A stretch of DNA of 64,000 nt from BOG-931 sp963781725 (GTDB lineage Bacteria; Pseudomonadota; Alphaproteobacteria; Rhizobiales; Xanthobacteraceae), in assembly GCA_963781725.1 (NCBI GenBank), contig CAWAGV010000002.1, positions 2,356,001-2,420,000 of the forward strand, given 5' to 3'. The notes beneath the pieces were generated by a model. That model made no database searches, was not told the DNA's origin, and was given only the letters and a program-made list of their open reading frames with translations. The translations under genes were made by a program, and so were the position numbers. The stretch's first letter is position 1. Every line of letters begins with the position of its first letter. Of the stretch, positions 52,778-60,842 are shown piece after piece.

Positions 52778-53623
52778 GTGGTCAAGAAGATACGTGGCAT
52801 TGCGATGGAGGAAAACCTCCGCAACGCGATGGGGCTCGAGTTCTACAACCTGTCGCATCGCTTTGGCTATCAATCGCCGAACTGGCCGTATTTCGAAGAC
52901 GTCAAGATCGAACGCATTCATTACATGGCGAAATCGGGCGTGCTGTCACAGCGCATCACGACCTCGATGCACAACACCACCCATATCGACGCGCCGGCGC
53001 ACGTGGTGCAGGGCCTGCCGTTCATCGACGAGGTGCCGCTGCCGCACTTCTTCGGCTCCGGCATCGTGGTCTCGATCCCGAAGAAGAAGTGGGAGCCGAT
53101 CACTTACGACGATTTGGAAAAGGCCGCCGGCAAGGTCGTCCGGCCGCGCGACGTGGTGATCGTCAATACCGGGTGGCATCACCAGTACGAGGACAGCGAA
53201 GACTATTTCTGCCGCTCGCCGGGTTTCGTGCCGTCGGCCGGCGAATGGTTCGTCGAGAAGAAGGTGAAGGTGGTCGGCCACGACACCCAAGCTAACGATC
53301 ATCCGCTGGCGACCGCGATCGGTCCGCAACGCAACGGCCCGCTGCACCCGCATCTCGCCGAGGAGTATCGCGAATGGTCCGGCGGGCGCGACTGGAAAGA
53401 TGACTTCCCGGAATGGGAGCCGGTGCACCGGATTTTGTTTAACAACGGCATCCTCGGCATCGAGAATGTCGGCGGCGATCTCGACAAGGTCACCGGGCGG
53501 CGCTGCACCTTCGCGTTCTTCCCGTGGAACTGGGACCGCGGCGACGGCTGCATTATCCGCCTCGTCGCCATCGTCGATCCCAAAGGCAAGTATCGCATCG
53601 AGAGCGGCAAGAGGTTCAAATGA
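52778..53623 (+). CDS. cyclase/kynurenine formamidase-family metal hydrolase
   Basis: The 281-residue protein has the cyclase-family motif 'TTSMHNTTHIDAPAHVVQG' (HxGTHxDxPxH form), 'RDVVIVNTGWH' and 'KVKVVGHDTQANDHPL', all of which supply or border the metal site. The family hydrolyses formamides, lactones or cyclic amides, and many members sit in aromatic-acid operons. It starts with GTG after CAAGGAGGCTTTCA, a very strong ribosome site. It is first in the operon 52778-57146 and overlaps the cupin gene by ATGA. Confidence 0.82.
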   Translation: MVKKIRGIAMEENLRNAMGLEFYNLSHRFGYQSPNWPYFEDVKIERIHYMAKSGVLSQRITTSMHNTTHIDAPAHVVQGLPFIDEVPLPHFFGSGIVVSIPKKKWEPITYDDLEKAAGKVVRPRDVVIVNTGWHHQYEDSEDYFCRSPGFVPSAGEWFVEKKVKVVGHDTQANDHPLATAIGPQRNGPLHPHLAEEYREWSGGRDWKDDFPEWEPVHRILFNNGILGIENVGGDLDKVTGRRCTFAFFPWNWDRGDGCIIRLVAIVDPKGKYRIESGKRFK

Positions 53624-53958
53624 TCGTCCGCAAATTCTCCGAGTCGAAGGCCTACGAAGCGCCGAACCATCGCGACTACAAGTCGTTCCGTGTGTTCGGC
53701 GCCGAGATGGGCGGCTCGCAGTCGCTGGTGTTCGGCATCTCGCATTTCCTGCCGGGTGGCGGCGCCGGTCCCGATGCATCGCCGCCGGAGAAGATCTATT
53801 ACATCCTGTCGGGCGAGCTCACGGTGATTGCCGGCGGCAAGGAGACCGTGGCCAAGGCCGGTGACAGCGTCTACATCGGCCCGAATGAAAGCCGCGAGAT
53901 CATCAATCGCGGCCACGACGTCTGCACCATCGCGGTTGCCGTCGCGCCGGTGAAGTGA
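53620..53958 (+). CDS. cupin-domain protein
   Basis: The 112-residue protein is one small cupin barrel: 'GISHFLPGGGAGPDASPPEKIYYILSGELTV' (motif 1, with Glu but only weak His positions) and 'AGDSVYIGPNESREIINRG' (motif 2). Usual metal-binding histidines of motif 1 are replaced by Pro, Asp and Ser, so it may not bind metal in the standard way. Possible roles are isomerase, lactonase helper or sensor. It starts inside the stop of the cyclase gene. Confidence 0.82.
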   Translation: MIVRKFSESKAYEAPNHRDYKSFRVFGAEMGGSQSLVFGISHFLPGGGAGPDASPPEKIYYILSGELTVIAGGKETVAKAGDSVYIGPNESREIINRGHDVCTIAVAVAPVK

Positions 53959-53967
53959 CTTCTATTC

Positions 53968-54073
53968 CGTCATCCTGAGGTGGCCGCGGAGCGGCCCTCG
54001 AAGGACGACGGCCGAGGCGCTAGGGCCGTCGCCCTTCGAGGCTCGGCCTTTGGCCGAGCACCTCAGGATGACG
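53968..54073. repeat. dispersed palindromic repeat, family A
   Basis: CGTCATCCTGAGG opens and CCTCAGGATGACG closes this 106-bp double hairpin, with GGCCGCGGAGCGGCC and GGCTCGGCCTTTGGCCGAGC in its loops. It interrupts an otherwise tightly packed operon between the cupin and SDR genes. Confidence 0.85.
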
Positions 54074-54097
54074 GAAACAAAACACAGAGTAACGATC

Positions 54098-54901
54098 ATG
54101 ACCGACGACTATCTGAAAAACCCGCAATCGCTGTTCGACGTCAAAGGCAAGACCGCGCTGATCACCGGCGCCACCGGTGCGTTCGGCGCGCTGGCGGCCA
54201 AGGTGCTGGCCGGCGCCGGTTGCAATCTCGTGCTGTCGGCCGGCGGCACCGAGGCGCTCAAGAAGGTCGCCAAGGAATGTGAAGAGCTTGGCGCCAAGGC
54301 CGAGATCGTCAACATGCGGCCAAGCTCGGCGGCGAATTGCGACAAGATCGTCGACGCCGCGGTGAAGCGGTTCGGCGGCGTCGATATCGTGGTGCTCGCT
54401 GCCGGCATCAACAAGGTGCAGAAGATCGTCGAGCAGTCGCCGGAAGCCTTTGCCGAAGTAATGGATGTCAACGTTACTCAGTCGTGGCTGATGGCGCGTG
54501 CGGCGGGAAAGCAGATGCTGGCGCAGGGCCGCGGCGGCAAAGTCATTTTGATGTCGTCGGCGCGCGGATTGCTCGGTCATCCGGCCGGCTACACCGCTTA
54601 CTGTGCGTCGAAGTCGGCAATCGACGGCATCACCAAGGCGCTCGGCTGCGAATGGGGTCCGACCGGCATCACCGTGAATGCCATCGGCCCGACCGTATTC
54701 CGTTCCCCGCTCACCGCCTGGATGTATGAGGACACCGACAACGCCACCGCGGTGCGCAAGGGCTTCATCACCCGCGTGCCGAAAGGCCGGCTTGGCGAGC
54801 CGTCCGATCTTGCCGGGCCGCTGTTGTTCCTGGCGTCGAAGGCATCGGATTTCTACACCGGCCACATCCTCTACGCGGACGGCGGCTACACGGCAGGCTG
54901 A
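54098..54901 (+). CDS. short-chain dehydrogenase/reductase
   Basis: The 267-residue protein is a classical SDR: cofactor motif 'TGATGAFG' at 24-30, 'DIVVLAAGINK' (NAG-like), catalytic Ser in 'ILMSSARG', the 'YTAYCASK' Tyr-x3-Lys, and the end 'ILYADGGYTAG'. The layout is close to gluconate 5-dehydrogenase/3-oxoacyl-ACP reductase. It interconverts an alcohol and a ketone with NAD(P). The ATG at 54098 lies right after repeat A with only a weak ribosome site; the next gene follows after 2 bp. Confidence 0.9.
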   Translation: MTDDYLKNPQSLFDVKGKTALITGATGAFGALAAKVLAGAGCNLVLSAGGTEALKKVAKECEELGAKAEIVNMRPSSAANCDKIVDAAVKRFGGVDIVVLAAGINKVQKIVEQSPEAFAEVMDVNVTQSWLMARAAGKQMLAQGRGGKVILMSSARGLLGHPAGYTAYCASKSAIDGITKALGCEWGPTGITVNAIGPTVFRSPLTAWMYEDTDNATAVRKGFITRVPKGRLGEPSDLAGPLLFLASKASDFYTGHILYADGGYTAG

Positions 54902-54903
54902 GA

Positions 54904-55818
54904 ATGGCCGAGAACGCAGCGAAGGCGCGCATCGCCGTCGTCGGTGCCGGCCTGATGGGGCACGGTATCGCGCAGGTTTTTGCGCTCGCCGGCCATGAAG
55001 TGAACATCACCGATACGGTTGTTCAAAACCTCGACACCGTCCAAGCGCGCATCGCCGCCAACCTTCGCGATCTTGGCGACGACGAAACAGCCGTGGAGCG
55101 GGTACAGCCTTGCGTCGACCTTACCGAGGCTGTGCGGGAAGCGGATTTCATTGTCGAGGCGATAGCCGAGAAGCTCGACCTGAAGCAGAAGCTGTTCGCC
55201 GACATCGAGCTGCGGGCGCGGCGTGATGCGATCCTGGCCAGCAACACCTCGGTGATCCCGATCACGGCGATCATGCAAGGCCTGATCCGCAAGGAACGCG
55301 CGCTCGGCACCCATTGGTGGAATCCGCCGTTCCTGGTGCCGCTGGTGGAAGTGATCCAGACGCAATGGACCTCGCCGCAGGCGATCCGGTTCACCATGGA
55401 GCTGCACAAGGCGGCGGGCAAAATGCCGGCGCACGTTCAGAAGGACGTGCCGGGCTTTATCGGTAACCGGCTTCAGCACGCGTTGTGGCGGGAGGCGATC
55501 TCGCTGGTCGAGCACGGCATTTGCGACGCCAAGACCGTCGACGATGTGGTCAAGGCCTCGTTCGGCCGGCGGCTCGCCGTGCTTGGACCGATGGAGAATG
55601 CCGATCAGGTCGGCACCGACCTCACGCTCGCCATCCACGACGTCGTGTTGCCGGCGATCGAGAACCGGCCGGGATCCTCGCCGCTGCTGCAGCAGCTTGT
55701 CGCCGACGGCAAACTCGGGTTCAAATCCGGCCAAGGCTTCCAGAAGTGGAGCCCCGAAGAACAGGCGGCGCTGCGCACCCGCGTGATGCAGCATTTGAAG
55801 GCCATGCGCGACCGTTGA
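54904..55818 (+). CDS. 3-hydroxyacyl-CoA dehydrogenase-family protein
   Basis: The 304-residue protein has the NAD-binding domain 'IAVVGAGLMGHGIAQVFALAGHEV' and the catalytic His-Glu pair in 'LGTHWWNPPFLVPLVEVI', then 'VPGFIGNRLQHALWREAISLVEHG' in the C-terminal helical domain. It oxidises a 3-hydroxyacyl-CoA or a related hydroxyacid (lambda-crystallin/L-gulonate type cannot be excluded). It is 2 bp after the SDR gene and 17 bp before the receptor gene. Confidence 0.88.
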   Translation: MAENAAKARIAVVGAGLMGHGIAQVFALAGHEVNITDTVVQNLDTVQARIAANLRDLGDDETAVERVQPCVDLTEAVREADFIVEAIAEKLDLKQKLFADIELRARRDAILASNTSVIPITAIMQGLIRKERALGTHWWNPPFLVPLVEVIQTQWTSPQAIRFTMELHKAAGKMPAHVQKDVPGFIGNRLQHALWREAISLVEHGICDAKTVDDVVKASFGRRLAVLGPMENADQVGTDLTLAIHDVVLPAIENRPGSSPLLQQLVADGKLGFKSGQGFQKWSPEEQAALRTRVMQHLKAMRDR

Positions 55819-55835
55819 TTGCCAGGGAGGTTGGT

Positions 55836-57146
55836 ATGAACACCGGCACGAGCAAGTCAGGCAAATCAGGCAAATCAGAAGTGACGACCATCAATCGCCG
55901 CGCGGTGATCGCGGGCGGCCTTGGCGCGATTGCGGCGCCCGCCGTGCTGCACGTCATCCCGGCCAATGCGCAGTCGAAGGCGATCAAGATCGGCCACGTC
56001 AGTCCGAAGACCGGGCCGCTCGCCGGGTTTGGCGAATCCGACGGGTTCATCATCGACCAGATGACGCAGCTGCTGAAGCCCGGCATCCAGAGCGGCGGCA
56101 AGACCTATCCGGTTCAGATCATTTCCAAGGACAGCCAGTCGACCGGCACGCGCGCCGCCGAAGTCGCCCAGGAGCTGATCCTGCGCGAGAAGGTCGATCT
56201 GATGATCGCCTCGTCGGCGCCCGACACCACCAATCCGGTCGCCGACCAGTGCGAAGTCAACGAGATGCCGTGCGTCACCACGAACTGTCCGTGGCAGCCG
56301 TATTTCTTTGGCCGCAACGGCGACCCGAAAAAGGGCTTCACCTGGACCTATCACTTCTTCTGGGGCCTCGAAGATGTGATCGCGTCCTACCTGCCGATGT
56401 GGGACTCCGCATCCACCAACAAGGTGATGGGCGGCCTGTTTCCCAACGATGCCGACGGCAATGCCTGGGGCGATCCGCAGCGCGGCCTGCCGCCGGCACT
56501 GACCAAGGCCGGCTACAAGCTGCTCGATCCCGGCCGTTATCAGGTGATGAACAACGACTTCACCTCGCAGATCTCGCAGTTCAAGCAGGCCGGCGCCGAG
56601 ATCGTCGTCGGCAACATGATCCCGCCGGATTTCGCGACGTTCTGGTCGCAGGCGGCGCAGCAGGGCTTCCACCCCAAAGTCGTCACTATCGGCAAGGCGC
56701 TGCTGTTTCCGTCGGTCGTTGCCTCGCTCGGCCCGCGCGGCAACGGACTCACCACCGAAATCTGGTGGACGCCGACGTTCCCGTTCAAGTCCGGGCTCAC
56801 CGGCCAGTCGGCGCAGCAGCTTACCGACGCCTACACCGACGCAACCAGGCGGCCGTGGACGCAGCCGATCGGCTATCAACATGCGCTATTCGAAGTGGCG
56901 ATCGACGTGCTCAAGCGCACCAAGAGCATCGATCCGAAGGCCATTCTCGACGCTATCGTCGCCACCGACTATCAGTCGATTGTCGGCCAGGTGAAATGGA
57001 CCGGACAGCCGGTGAAGAACGTCACCAAGACGCCGCTGGTCGCCGGCCAATGGCAGCGCAAGGGTAATGACTTCGAACTGGTGATCACCGAGAACAAGTC
57101 GGCGCCGAACATTCCGGTTGGCGGCAAGCTGGAATTGCTGTCGTAG
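55836..57146 (+). CDS. ABC-type periplasmic substrate-binding protein (branched-chain amino acid/HAAT type)
   Basis: The 436-residue protein has a Tat-like signal (TINRRAVIAGGLGAIAAPAVLHVIPANAQ) preceded by a Gly-Lys-Ser repeat, then a type I periplasmic fold: 'IKIGHVSPKTGPLAGFGESDGFIIDQM', 'ELILREKVDLMIASSAPDTTNPVADQCE'. Family members bind amino acids, amides, or aromatic acids such as benzoates. The start follows CAGGGAGGTTGGT. It ends the operon 52778-57146; the permease and ATPase genes are missing, so it must use ones encoded elsewhere. Confidence 0.87.
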   Translation: MNTGTSKSGKSGKSEVTTINRRAVIAGGLGAIAAPAVLHVIPANAQSKAIKIGHVSPKTGPLAGFGESDGFIIDQMTQLLKPGIQSGGKTYPVQIISKDSQSTGTRAAEVAQELILREKVDLMIASSAPDTTNPVADQCEVNEMPCVTTNCPWQPYFFGRNGDPKKGFTWTYHFFWGLEDVIASYLPMWDSASTNKVMGGLFPNDADGNAWGDPQRGLPPALTKAGYKLLDPGRYQVMNNDFTSQISQFKQAGAEIVVGNMIPPDFATFWSQAAQQGFHPKVVTIGKALLFPSVVASLGPRGNGLTTEIWWTPTFPFKSGLTGQSAQQLTDAYTDATRRPWTQPIGYQHALFEVAIDVLKRTKSIDPKAILDAIVATDYQSIVGQVKWTGQPVKNVTKTPLVAGQWQRKGNDFELVITENKSAPNIPVGGKLELLS

Positions 57147-57206
57147 CCTTTCGCCGGCATCGTTCGATCAAACCGCAGCGCGCGGCGGCAGGCGCGGTTA
57201 AGCCTG

Positions 57207-58607
57207 CTAGACGACGCGCAGCCGCTCGATCAGCGTGCGGCTGTCCGGCAGCTTGTCGACGCCGAGCACCGCGTCGACAAGCGCGTCCTGCTGCGGCGCC
57301 GCCATCACGCCGCGGGTCAGTTTGCGGAATTTCGCCACAATATCGTCGGCGCTGGCGAATGATTGCTCGCTGCCGCGCGGCGCCTCGCGGGTCTCGCTTT
57401 CGACCGAGCCGTCGCGGAAATGGATGTCCACGCGCACCTTGTGGCGGAACCCCGCGCCTTGCGCGGTGATTGCGGGATCGTGCACCACCTTCACCTTGCG
57501 CGAGTGTGCGATGCGTTCATCGTTATCGACGCAGTCGGGCGTGAATTCGTCGACGAACACGTCGCCTTCGATCAGCAGCGTCGCCACGCAGAACGGCAGG
57601 TTGAGTTGCGCCGAGGTCAGGCCCTGCGGTTCATAGGGCCAGCCGACGTGATCGACCGTGACCTGGGAGCCGTGCACGACGATACTGTCGATATCGTCGA
57701 GCGTGAACGGATGGCGCTTCTTGATGTCGCGGATGGCGTCGAGCGTGGTGTGGTTGGAGCCGACGCAGGAATAGAATTTCAGCGAGATCCGCATCGTTTC
57801 GAACCGCTCGCCAAGGCCGGCGCTGAGCTCTTCCAGATTGAAGCGGTCGGTCGAGCGCGAGAACGTGGTGCAGAAGCCGCCGTAAGGCGCCTCAAACACG
57901 TCGACGATGCCGGTAAAGTCCTGCGCCGCGAGCAGCGCGCCATAGAAGCCGCTTTGCGCGGCGCGGCCCGCATGCATGCGCTTGACCATGGCGCCGTATT
58001 GCGCGGCCATCAGCCCGGACGATTGGGTGCCGCCAATGCCCAGCGCATGCACGGTTCGTTCGGCATCGAGCGACAATCCGCGTGCCGCGCCGGCTGCCGC
58101 CGAAAAAATTCCGACCGTCGCGCCGGAGTGCCAGCCCTGGCCAATGTGCTCCTGTCCCATGCACAGTCCGACGCGCGGGCCGATCTCGTAGCCGGCAACG
58201 GCAGCGGTGAGGAAATCGCGTCCGGACAATTGCGCATGGCTCTCCGCCACCGCGATCAAGGCCGGCAGCGTCACCGCGCCGACATGCAGCACCGCCTTGC
58301 GGTGGACGTCATCGAGTTCAAAGCCCTGCACCTGGGTGCCGTTGACCAGCGCGGCATGGTCCGATGAGAGTTTTGCGCCGGTGCCCCAGATCGACGTCGT
58401 GCGCGTCGCGTCGAGTTTCTCCAGCGTGCCGCGCAGGATGCGGCACCACTCGAGATTAGCGCCATAGATGGCGCAGCCGAGCGAATCGAGGATCAGCAGC
58501 TTGATCCGCTCGCGGACCTCGGCGGGGATTTTCTCGTAGGTCAGGCCTGAAACGAATTCGGCGATACGGCGCGTGTGGACGTTGTCGCCTGAGGCGTGGG
58601 CACTCAT
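57207..58607 (-). CDS. MmgE/PrpD-family protein
   Basis: The 466-residue protein begins 'HTRRIAEFVSGLTYEKIPAEVRERIKLLILDSLGCAIYGA' and has 'ALVNGTQVQGFELDDVHRKAVLHVG', the active-site region of PrpD with the catalytic Asp/His, plus 'GIGGTQSSGLMAAQYGAMVKRMHAGRAAQSG'. The family includes 2-methylcitrate dehydratase, cis-aconitate decarboxylase (the ACOD1 relatives) and many unassigned catabolic enzymes. The dioxygenase gene is 15 bp upstream in the same direction, implying a joint transcript. Confidence 0.88.
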   Translation of the reverse strand: MSAHASGDNVHTRRIAEFVSGLTYEKIPAEVRERIKLLILDSLGCAIYGANLEWCRILRGTLEKLDATRTTSIWGTGAKLSSDHAALVNGTQVQGFELDDVHRKAVLHVGAVTLPALIAVAESHAQLSGRDFLTAAVAGYEIGPRVGLCMGQEHIGQGWHSGATVGIFSAAAGAARGLSLDAERTVHALGIGGTQSSGLMAAQYGAMVKRMHAGRAAQSGFYGALLAAQDFTGIVDVFEAPYGGFCTTFSRSTDRFNLEELSAGLGERFETMRISLKFYSCVGSNHTTLDAIRDIKKRHPFTLDDIDSIVVHGSQVTVDHVGWPYEPQGLTSAQLNLPFCVATLLIEGDVFVDEFTPDCVDNDERIAHSRKVKVVHDPAITAQGAGFRHKVRVDIHFRDGSVESETREAPRGSEQSFASADDIVAKFRKLTRGVMAAPQQDALVDAVLGVDKLPDSRTLIERLRVV

Positions 58608-58622
58608 TCTCTGCGCTCGCCG

Positions 58623-59642
58623 TCAGCGTACTGCGGTTCGCGACTTGAGGCTGTCCCACCACGGACAGATGCCGGCCATCACGTCGTAGTTGCCTTCCAT
58701 CACCTGCACCGGGCGGCGGAAGCCGTCTTCGGCGTTCTTCAGGCGCAGCGCGCGCGCCTTGGCCCGGTCCGCCTCGGACAGCCAGACCCGTTCGTGGCCC
58801 CACATGCTCGGACCTTCCTTGCGCTCGGTCGCCCGCCACGACTCGACGTCGATCGAACGCGCGCCCCAGCCGTATTCGACCATGAACGCCGACGGCGTCC
58901 ACGAATAGAACGAGGTGATGAAGTCGCTGGTGTGCCGGCCGAGCGTCACGCCGACGCGGTCTTTTTCGCCGAGCGCGATATCGTAACCCTGGCCGACGTC
59001 ATCGAACGAATAGAGCTCCATCATGATGTGGTGCACGGCGTTCTTGCCGGTCTGGATGAAGGCGAGGCTGTGGTGGCGCGGATTGAGATGCAGGAAGCGC
59101 GCCACGAACGGGTGATCGTAATAGTCGGTCAGGCGGAAACCGAGGATGCCGCGATAAAACTCCATCAGCTTGTCGATGGTGTCGCGGGTATCGACATTGA
59201 GCACGACATGGCCGAGCCCGAGCGGCCCGGTGCGGAAGCCGGAAATCGAGCGGCCGGGCTTGAACGGTTCGGCGGTCGTTTCGGCGCCGTGGAAGACTTC
59301 GAGCCGGTTGCCGATTGGATCGTTGAAAACGATCAAATCTTTCACATGGCGTTCGTCGGCGAGCGCGCGTGCGCCGCGCGCGACTTTGATCGCATTGTTT
59401 TCAAGATGCGCCGCGATGGCGTCGAGCGCCGCGGCGTCGGCGACCTCCCAGCCGAAAAAGCCGATGCCTTCGCCGCCGTCGGCATCGACGATGATGCGCT
59501 GTTTGCGGTCGTCCATGCGAAAGGCCAGCGTCGAGCGCGACTTGTCGATGGGCTGCAGCCCAAGCAGGCGCGAGCCGTAGCCCGCCCAATCGCCCAAATC
59601 CTTGGCGCGCACGCCGACATAGCCTAAAGCCTGCGGAACCAT
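58623..59642 (-). CDS. extradiol ring-cleavage dioxygenase (BphC-like)
   Basis: The 339-residue protein has two VOC modules (about 1-125 and 135-290), as in 2,3-dihydroxybiphenyl 1,2-dioxygenase and HsaC. Iron ligands are placed at His in 'PLGLGHVVLNV', His in 'AVHHIMMEL' and Glu in 'AFMVEYGWG'; the catalytic His is in 'NPRHHSLAFIQ'. It should cleave a catechol with oxygen. The ATG follows GAGGTTGTC. It is first in the pair with MmgE/PrpD and divergent from the MetE-like gene. Confidence 0.9.
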   Translation of the reverse strand: MVPQALGYVGVRAKDLGDWAGYGSRLLGLQPIDKSRSTLAFRMDDRKQRIIVDADGGEGIGFFGWEVADAAALDAIAAHLENNAIKVARGARALADERHVKDLIVFNDPIGNRLEVFHGAETTAEPFKPGRSISGFRTGPLGLGHVVLNVDTRDTIDKLMEFYRGILGFRLTDYYDHPFVARFLHLNPRHHSLAFIQTGKNAVHHIMMELYSFDDVGQGYDIALGEKDRVGVTLGRHTSDFITSFYSWTPSAFMVEYGWGARSIDVESWRATERKEGPSMWGHERVWLSEADRAKARALRLKNAEDGFRRPVQVMEGNYDVMAGICPWWDSLKSRTAVR

Positions 59643-59661
59643 GACAACCTCATGTAATCGT

Positions 59662-59685
59662 TGCCATCCTTTTACACCGATGGCA
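59662..59685. promoter_or_regulatory. inverted repeat in the dioxygenase/MetE-like divergent promoter
   Basis: TGCCATC-N10-GATGGCA is a perfect 7-bp repeat centred in the 78 bp between two divergent start codons. It is well placed to control both directions. The spacing suits a LysR- or TetR-type dimer, but no regulator gene is adjacent. Confidence 0.4.
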
Positions 59686-59720
59686 TCAGTCGCAAAACCA
59701 CTGCCGGGAATATATGACCC

Positions 59721-60842
59721 ATGCCGGAACGATTAAAACCGCCTTTTCGCGCCGATCATGTCGGCAGCCTGATCCGGCCGGACGCGCTGATCAAAGCGCG
59801 TGCGGCGGCCGAAAAAGGCGACATGACTCGCGCTGAACTCGCGCAAGTCCAACACGACGCCATCCGCGACGTGGTGCGGATGCAGGAGGATGTCGGGCTC
59901 AAGCTCGCGACCGACGGCGAATACAACCGGTTCTCCTGGCAGCGCGATTTCCTGCTCAAAATCGGCAATGTCGAAAACATGGAATCGAAGCTGACGGTGC
60001 GGTTCCATTCCACGGCCGGCACGCGCGATCACACGCCGCCGTCGCTGCGGGTCGCGGGCAAGCTGTCGCGGCCGAACGGCATTTTCGTCGACGATTTCAA
60101 GTTTCTCAAATCGGTCGCCAGGGCGACGCCGAAGATCACCATACCGTCGCCGACCATCGTGCATTTTCGCGGCGGCCGCGCCGCTATCGACGAAAAAGCC
60201 TATCCGCAGCTGGATGCGTTCTACACCGATCTTGCCAATGTCTATCGCGCCGAAATCCGCGATCTCGCCGACGCCGGCTGCCGTTATCTGCAAATCGACG
60301 AGGTCAATCTCGCCTATCTCTGCGATCCGGAATTGCGCCGGCAGGTGGCCAATATCGGCGAGGATCCGGAATTGTTGCCGAAAACCTATGCGAGCCTGAT
60401 CAACGCTTCAATCGCCGGCAAACCCGCCGGCATGACGGTTTGCATGCATCTGTGCCGGGGCAATTTCGCCGGCGCCTGGATCGCGGAAGGCGGTTACGAG
60501 CCGGTCGCCGAGCTGCTGTTCAACGAAATCAACGTCGACGGCTATTTCCTTGAATACGATTTCGATCGTGCCGGCGGTTTTGCGCCGCTGCGGTTCCTGC
60601 CGAAAGGCAAGATCGCGGTGCTCGGGCTGGTCACCACCAAGAGCCCGACGATGGAGAGCAAGGACGAGCTCAAGCGCCGCATCGATGAGGCGGCCCGCTA
60701 CGTGCCGCTCGACCAGCTGGCGCTGTCGCCGCAATGTGGCTTCTCCAGCGGCATCGGCGGCCAGACCATGACGGTCGAGAACGAGATCGCGAAGCTGAAG
60801 CTGGTGGTCGAGACCGCGCGCGAGGTGTGGGGAACGGCTTAG
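59721..60842 (+). CDS. MetE C-terminal-like (cobalamin-independent methionine synthase family) protein
   Basis: The 373-residue protein matches the catalytic half of MetE only: 'PFRADHVGSLIRPDALIKAR', 'DGEYNRFSWQRDFL', 'DAGCRYLQIDEVNLAYLCD', zinc ligands in 'VCMHLCRGN' and 'LSPQCGFSS', and 'EYDFDRAGGFAPLRFLP'. It lacks the N-terminal folate half. Stand-alone relatives include core methionine synthases and epoxyalkane:CoM transferases, so the protein may move a methyl or alkyl group to or from a thiol in a catabolic pathway. It ends with a 4-bp convergent overlap with the molybdoenzyme gene. Confidence 0.85.
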   Translation: MPERLKPPFRADHVGSLIRPDALIKARAAAEKGDMTRAELAQVQHDAIRDVVRMQEDVGLKLATDGEYNRFSWQRDFLLKIGNVENMESKLTVRFHSTAGTRDHTPPSLRVAGKLSRPNGIFVDDFKFLKSVARATPKITIPSPTIVHFRGGRAAIDEKAYPQLDAFYTDLANVYRAEIRDLADAGCRYLQIDEVNLAYLCDPELRRQVANIGEDPELLPKTYASLINASIAGKPAGMTVCMHLCRGNFAGAWIAEGGYEPVAELLFNEINVDGYFLEYDFDRAGGFAPLRFLPKGKIAVLGLVTTKSPTMESKDELKRRIDEAARYVPLDQLALSPQCGFSSGIGGQTMTVENEIAKLKLVVETAREVWGTA